From a virus, in the IMG/VR virus record IMGVR_UViG_3300008114_000003, positions 1 to 64,000 of that record: a DNA stretch of 64,000 nt; one strand, given 5' to 3'. Numbering within the stretch: position 1 is the first letter of the stretch; each line of letters starts with the position of its first letter. The notes beneath the pieces are model-generated. The model saw nothing but the letters and a program-made list of their open reading frames with translations, searched no databases and was not told the origin of the DNA. The position numbers were made by a program, and so were the translations under genes. Of this stretch, positions 61,036 through 64,000 are shown one piece after another.

Positions 61036-61691
61036 TTATAAAGAATGTTACCAACATCAATAGATGAACTAACATCCATTTCACAATATCTTTTTATATC
61101 TTCTAATTTACCTTTATGATAGTATTTATGTACTTCAGAACCATTCATATTCTCTTTAGGTGACTTAACACCTAATTCATAACAAACTTCATCAAAAGAA
61201 AAAGCCCAGGCAAATTTTTGTTTCCAATCATCTGCTATATCGACTATTCTAGCATCCCAAGGTTTTTTATCATATAAGTAAATAATATTAGCAGGTTTAA
61301 TACCATACTTATGAAGTTTATGTAAAATGAAAATTAAATCATAATATAAAATTCTATATCCACATAATTTTAAATTTTTTAATTCTACTTTTTTAAGTAA
61401 TTCATTAAAGTTATTTACAATTTCCTTCTCATTTTCGCCATAAAAACTTCTTATTTGTTTCTCACCTGATTCACTAACATAACCAAATGATATACAACAT
61501 ATCTTACCATAAGTGGTTATAATACCACTTTGCTTTATATAAGCATCATCAACAGAGTCGTATTTTTGATCCCAACTCATTCTTTTATATTTCTCACTAA
61601 ATAGTTTAGAACCTCTCTCATCTTCTAAACAAAAGGTTTCATAATCTTTATATGATCCAACACACTCTATGTCAAAATAGAATAACTCCAT
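61032..61691 (-). CDS. DEDDy 3'-5' exonuclease (PolB exonuclease-like)
   Basis: 219 residues. Exo I is YFDIECVG (DxE), exo II is CGYRILYYDLIF (D after a YY), exo III is IKRYCEMDVSSS (YxxxD). This is the predicted 3'-5' exonuclease family related to the PolB proofreading domain, free-standing here. It would degrade or trim 3' ends of DNA or RNA. The HNH gene stops 2 bases upstream of its start. Confidence 0.82.
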   Translation of the reverse strand: MELFYFDIECVGSYKDYETFCLEDERGSKLFSEKYKRMSWDQKYDSVDDAYIKQSGIITTYGKICCISFGYVSESGEKQIRSFYGENEKEIVNNFNELLKKVELKNLKLCGYRILYYDLIFILHKLHKYGIKPANIIYLYDKKPWDARIVDIADDWKQKFAWAFSFDEVCYELGVKSPKENMNGSEVHKYYHKGKLEDIKRYCEMDVSSSIDVGNILYN

Positions 61692-61693
61692 AG

Positions 61694-62428
61694 TTAATAA
61701 TTTAATTTATCTTTTTTAATATCTCTATTCACTTTACTACATAGAGGTTGTAAATTGGTATAATGATTTAGTTTTAAAACTTCATCAATATTAATTGCAG
61801 ATGATAATGGTACTATATGATCTATATCCCATCCATAATTTAATTCACCATTATATAAACCTCTATTATCCCAAGACATCCAATCTTCAAATTTAGATTC
61901 TAAATAGGTTTTAAACTCCTCAAATGAACATCCTAATATGTCATATGTTTTACTAATTTTAGTATAACCACATCTTTTAAAGGATTTAGTAATTAAGTTT
62001 TTCACCAAAACTTTAAATTTATATTGAAAATCATTGTTATACTTATATCTAAGTTTCTCATTTAATTTTTCTCTATTTTCGAACTTATATTTCCTACTCT
62101 TAATTTTTATAGTATGTTTATTCTCCAAATATCTATTTTTAATTCTTTCAATAACCTCCTCTTTTGAGTTATATTTTTTTAATATTTTCGAACGTTTATC
62201 TTTGTTATTTTTTACCCATTCATATGAACGGTCTATAACATCTTGTTTATTATTTTGATAATATTTATCCTTGATAGATTTAACCACTTCAATATTATTA
62301 CTAATCCATTTTTTATTTCTACTATAACAACAATCTTTACAATCTTTACGCAATCCATCCTTAGAGGATTTTCTTTTATAGAAATTTATCTCATCCTTTT
62401 CAATATTACAAATACTACAAATTTTCAT
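61694..62428 (-). CDS. HNH homing endonuclease with zinc-finger N-terminus
   Basis: 244 residues. N-terminal zinc finger CSICNIEKDEINF and CKDCCYSRNKKW, a K/N/Y/E-rich linker, and a C-terminal HNH domain (MSWDNRGLYNGELNYGWDID, then HIVPLSSAINIDEVLKLNHY, then NLQPLCSKVNRDIKKDKLNY). Same type as the gene at 43300 but diverged. Inserted upstream of the exonuclease. Confidence 0.87.
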   Translation of the reverse strand: MKICSICNIEKDEINFYKRKSSKDGLRKDCKDCCYSRNKKWISNNIEVVKSIKDKYYQNNKQDVIDRSYEWVKNNKDKRSKILKKYNSKEEVIERIKNRYLENKHTIKIKSRKYKFENREKLNEKLRYKYNNDFQYKFKVLVKNLITKSFKRCGYTKISKTYDILGCSFEEFKTYLESKFEDWMSWDNRGLYNGELNYGWDIDHIVPLSSAINIDEVLKLNHYTNLQPLCSKVNRDIKKDKLNY

Positions 62429-62472
62429 TTTATGAAACTTTTTTATTTTATATATAAAAAAGTTTCTCTTTC

Positions 62473-62664
62473 CTAGTATACTTTTTTTATTAATTCTAAT
62501 ACATCTAAAGTACCCTCTCTATATGAAAACTCCTTTAACCTTCTTTCAGGGAAATTAGAATTTCTCCATTTAGATGATACGGATTTAGTAACTTCGAAAT
62601 ACTCTTCTAATTTTTGATTATATCTTTTCTGTATGTAAAATTCTATAAAAAATATATCTATCAT
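62473..62664 (-). CDS. Hypothetical protein, 63 aa
   Basis: Short aromatic and charged protein (MIDIFFIEFYIQKRYNQKLE, then SSKWRNSNFPERRLKEFSYR). Function unknown. On the minus strand between the HNH gene and the divergent tagged gene. Confidence 0.5.
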   Translation of the reverse strand: MIDIFFIEFYIQKRYNQKLEEYFEVTKSVSSKWRNSNFPERRLKEFSYREGTLDVLELIKKVY

Positions 62665-62692
62665 TCTAATTTATTATTTTTATATATACTCT

Positions 62693-63034
62693 ATGAAAAG
62701 AATAAAGTTGTTTGAGGAATTCCAATTTTCTTTTAATAAAGAAGATAAGATTAAATCTATTAAAAACCTACACGGTTTACCAAAAGAATTAAAAGAAGTT
62801 GCTTATGAACTCGTTAAATATGTGACAAGTGTTAAAAAAGGTAAAGTTTTTGGACTAGAATTACACCCAGAATTAAAAAGGAAAATTAAAGAAGGTGGAT
62901 ATCCAAATGGATATGATATGGGTATTGATAAAGATGGGTATTTTATTCATACTCATAGAGCGCGTAGCAAAAGTCATGATAAACCTAGTGGTATCACAGC
63001 TAAAGAAATGAAATTTATAGATTCAACTGGTTAA
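62693..63034 (+). CDS. Small tagged protein, 113 aa
   Basis: Begins MKRIKLFEEFQFSFNKEDKI (candidate cleavage after LFE). The body contains KGKVFGLELHPELKRKIKEG, DGYFIHTHRARSKSHDKPSG. The terminal region is basic and His-rich. Unknown function; likely another packaged protein, unrelated in sequence to the four large paralogues. TTTTATATATAC element 3 bases upstream. Convergent with the GGCT-like gene. Confidence 0.75.
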   Translation: MKRIKLFEEFQFSFNKEDKIKSIKNLHGLPKELKEVAYELVKYVTSVKKGKVFGLELHPELKRKIKEGGYPNGYDMGIDKDGYFIHTHRARSKSHDKPSGITAKEMKFIDSTG

Positions 63035-63035
63035 A

Positions 63036-63365
63036 TTATCTTAACATCCAGTCACCAGACTTTATTTCTTTGAAGTTTGAAACATCATGTTTATATTCAT
63101 AAACCCAACAATCTAAATCAGAAGATGTTCTAACCTTTTTTCTAATATATTCATCACCTTCAAATTCATCTAATTTATCAAATACAACAGGATCTATTAA
63201 ATAAACATCACCAACAACTTTACCTTCACCACTAACAAAGCCTGGATAAAAGTTATCAACTCTATATAATTTCCCCTTAATTGTAGATTTACCACAAAAT
63301 GTAGTCTTACCTAAAAGATCTCTAGCAGAGTCTCTAAACATACCATAAACAAATATATACTCCAT
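63036..63365 (-). CDS. Gamma-glutamylcyclotransferase-like protein (GGCT/AIG2 fold)
   Basis: 109 residues. YIFVYGMFRDSARDLL (YGxxR-type loop), VDNFYPGFVSGEGKVVGDVY and FDKLDEFEGDEYIRKKVR with the acidic residue of the DxxEG motif fit the GGCT/AIG2 fold. Likely acts on gamma-glutamyl amines or a nucleotide-like substrate. Convergent with the tagged 113-residue gene. Confidence 0.8.
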   Translation of the reverse strand: MEYIFVYGMFRDSARDLLGKTTFCGKSTIKGKLYRVDNFYPGFVSGEGKVVGDVYLIDPVVFDKLDEFEGDEYIRKKVRTSSDLDCWVYEYKHDVSNFKEIKSGDWMLR

Positions 63366-63376
63366 AAATGTATATA

Positions 63377-63904
63377 TTAATTTAACAAATCGTTAATTAT
63401 ATGATCTCTATAATCATTAAAATATTTATTGAATTCTTCAACACCTACTCGGAATTCTTCATTCCTATCATTTAAAATTATTATCATTCCATGATAAATA
63501 GGATCCCAACAATAAAGATACTTAATATCTTCGTAAAATCTATATTTTCGACTACCATAATTATAGTCTAACTTACAATATTTTGTACAAATACAAACAA
63601 GAAAGTTATAAGTTACTTTTATATTTTCTCCACTTTTTCTATCCCAATGTCGCTTTATTTCTTGTTTTGATTTCGGGTTATATCCCTTTAATTTTTTAAC
63701 TCTTTTCCAACCAAGTATTTTATTGTGTATTTCTTTTTTATCATTATTACACTTTTTGATGAACTCTAATTCATCAATACCTAATCGTTTAGCAAACTTC
63801 TCAGGACTAAATCTAGTAAACTTATGAAAATCGACTAAATTATCTTCGGTTATTTTAGTCTTGATTAAACTATCATATAATGAGTTATATTCTTCTAATG
63901 TCAT
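63377..63904 (-). CDS. Hypothetical protein, 175 aa
   Basis: Basic, aromatic-rich protein with WKRVKKLKGYNPKSKQEIKR, FLVCICTKYCKLDY and WDPIYHGMIIILNDRNEEFR, ending DYRDHIINDLLN, a weak shared C-terminal motif. No family recognised. Its start overlaps the stop of the next minus-strand ORF. Confidence 0.6.
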   Translation of the reverse strand: MTLEEYNSLYDSLIKTKITEDNLVDFHKFTRFSPEKFAKRLGIDELEFIKKCNNDKKEIHNKILGWKRVKKLKGYNPKSKQEIKRHWDRKSGENIKVTYNFLVCICTKYCKLDYNYGSRKYRFYEDIKYLYCWDPIYHGMIIILNDRNEEFRVGVEEFNKYFNDYRDHIINDLLN

Positions 63905-64000
63905 TCTAAAAACTTTAAAATCTTACTTGATATGTTACATTGTTTTAAACCTTCTCGCTCACGAGTTTTAACGAAATTATCTAATTCACTTAAATCCATA
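63901..64000 (-). CDS. Partial ORF at window edge
   Basis: Open from the edge to a TGA at 63901, ending LKQCNISSKILKFLE and overlapping the next start by 4 bases. It may start at the ATG at 63999 (33 residues) or be the 3' end of a longer gene outside the window. Function unknown. Confidence 0.4.
   Translation of the reverse strand, partial: MDLSELDNFVKTREREGLKQCNISSKILKFLE

Overview
The window is a very AT-rich, gene-dense stretch of a large tailed-phage genome, most likely a T4-like or jumbo myovirus. Evidence for a phage is the SbcC-like recombination ATPase of T4 gp46 type, a PhoH-like ATPase, giant tail or fibre proteins, many homing endonucleases, overlapping small genes and short T4-like N-terminal tags. 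Several genes are preceded by the Bacteroidota -7 element TAnnTTTG, sometimes with TTTG about 18-20 bases upstream, so the host is probably a flavobacterium-like Bacteroidota. No terminase, capsid or polymerase gene that I can name with confidence lies in the window.

Layout. 1-8.4 kb (+): small hypothetical genes, a GIY-YIG-type nuclease, a gp46 gene broken into two ORFs by a split intein with an endonuclease gene between the halves, and a DnaJ-like protein. 8.4-34.0 kb (mainly -): the structural block, with three giant proteins (1511, 1817 and 2047 residues) that carry aromatic [WF]xxGx repeats and proprotein-convertase P-like domains, plus four smaller fibre or baseplate candidates. Two plus-strand inserts with host-type promoters interrupt it: a sirtuin-led cassette (18.5-21.2 kb) and a small P-loop ATPase (26.8 kb). 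34-40.7 kb: PhoH-like ATPase with an intein, a conserved uncharacterised phage protein, a metallopeptidase, zinc-ribbon and SHOCT proteins. 40.7-54 kb (mostly -): accessory metabolism with an I78-type inhibitor, Nudix hydrolase, RNA-ligase-like enzyme, a tRNA, HAD phosphatase-like protein, membrane protein, glutamyl-tRNA synthetase, a SLOG-like protein and a chain of tightly overlapping small genes. 54-64 kb: phosphoesterase, three further members of a tagged paralogue family, an alpha/beta hydrolase, a SpoT-like HD hydrolase, a DEDDy exonuclease and a gamma-glutamylcyclotransferase-like protein.

Working hypothesis. Many proteins begin with a peptide such as MKYIKLFEAF or MIKRYKQFITEA, close to the T4 capsid-targeting sequence MKTYQEFIAEA with its (L/I)xE cleavage site. 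These would be packaged in the head, trimmed by the prohead protease and injected. Four of them form a paralogous family with an undescribed central domain. A recurring TTTAATATATA element sits either 3-4 or 17-22 bases before start codons, and is the candidate phage-specific expression signal. Host-type TAnnTTTG promoters precede the metabolic genes.

The most unusual locus is the fractured gp46. The intein lies exactly in the Walker A motif, is split very early (58-residue N part, 123-residue C part), and brackets a free-standing PD-(D/E)XK or Vsr-like endonuclease gene that overlaps both halves.
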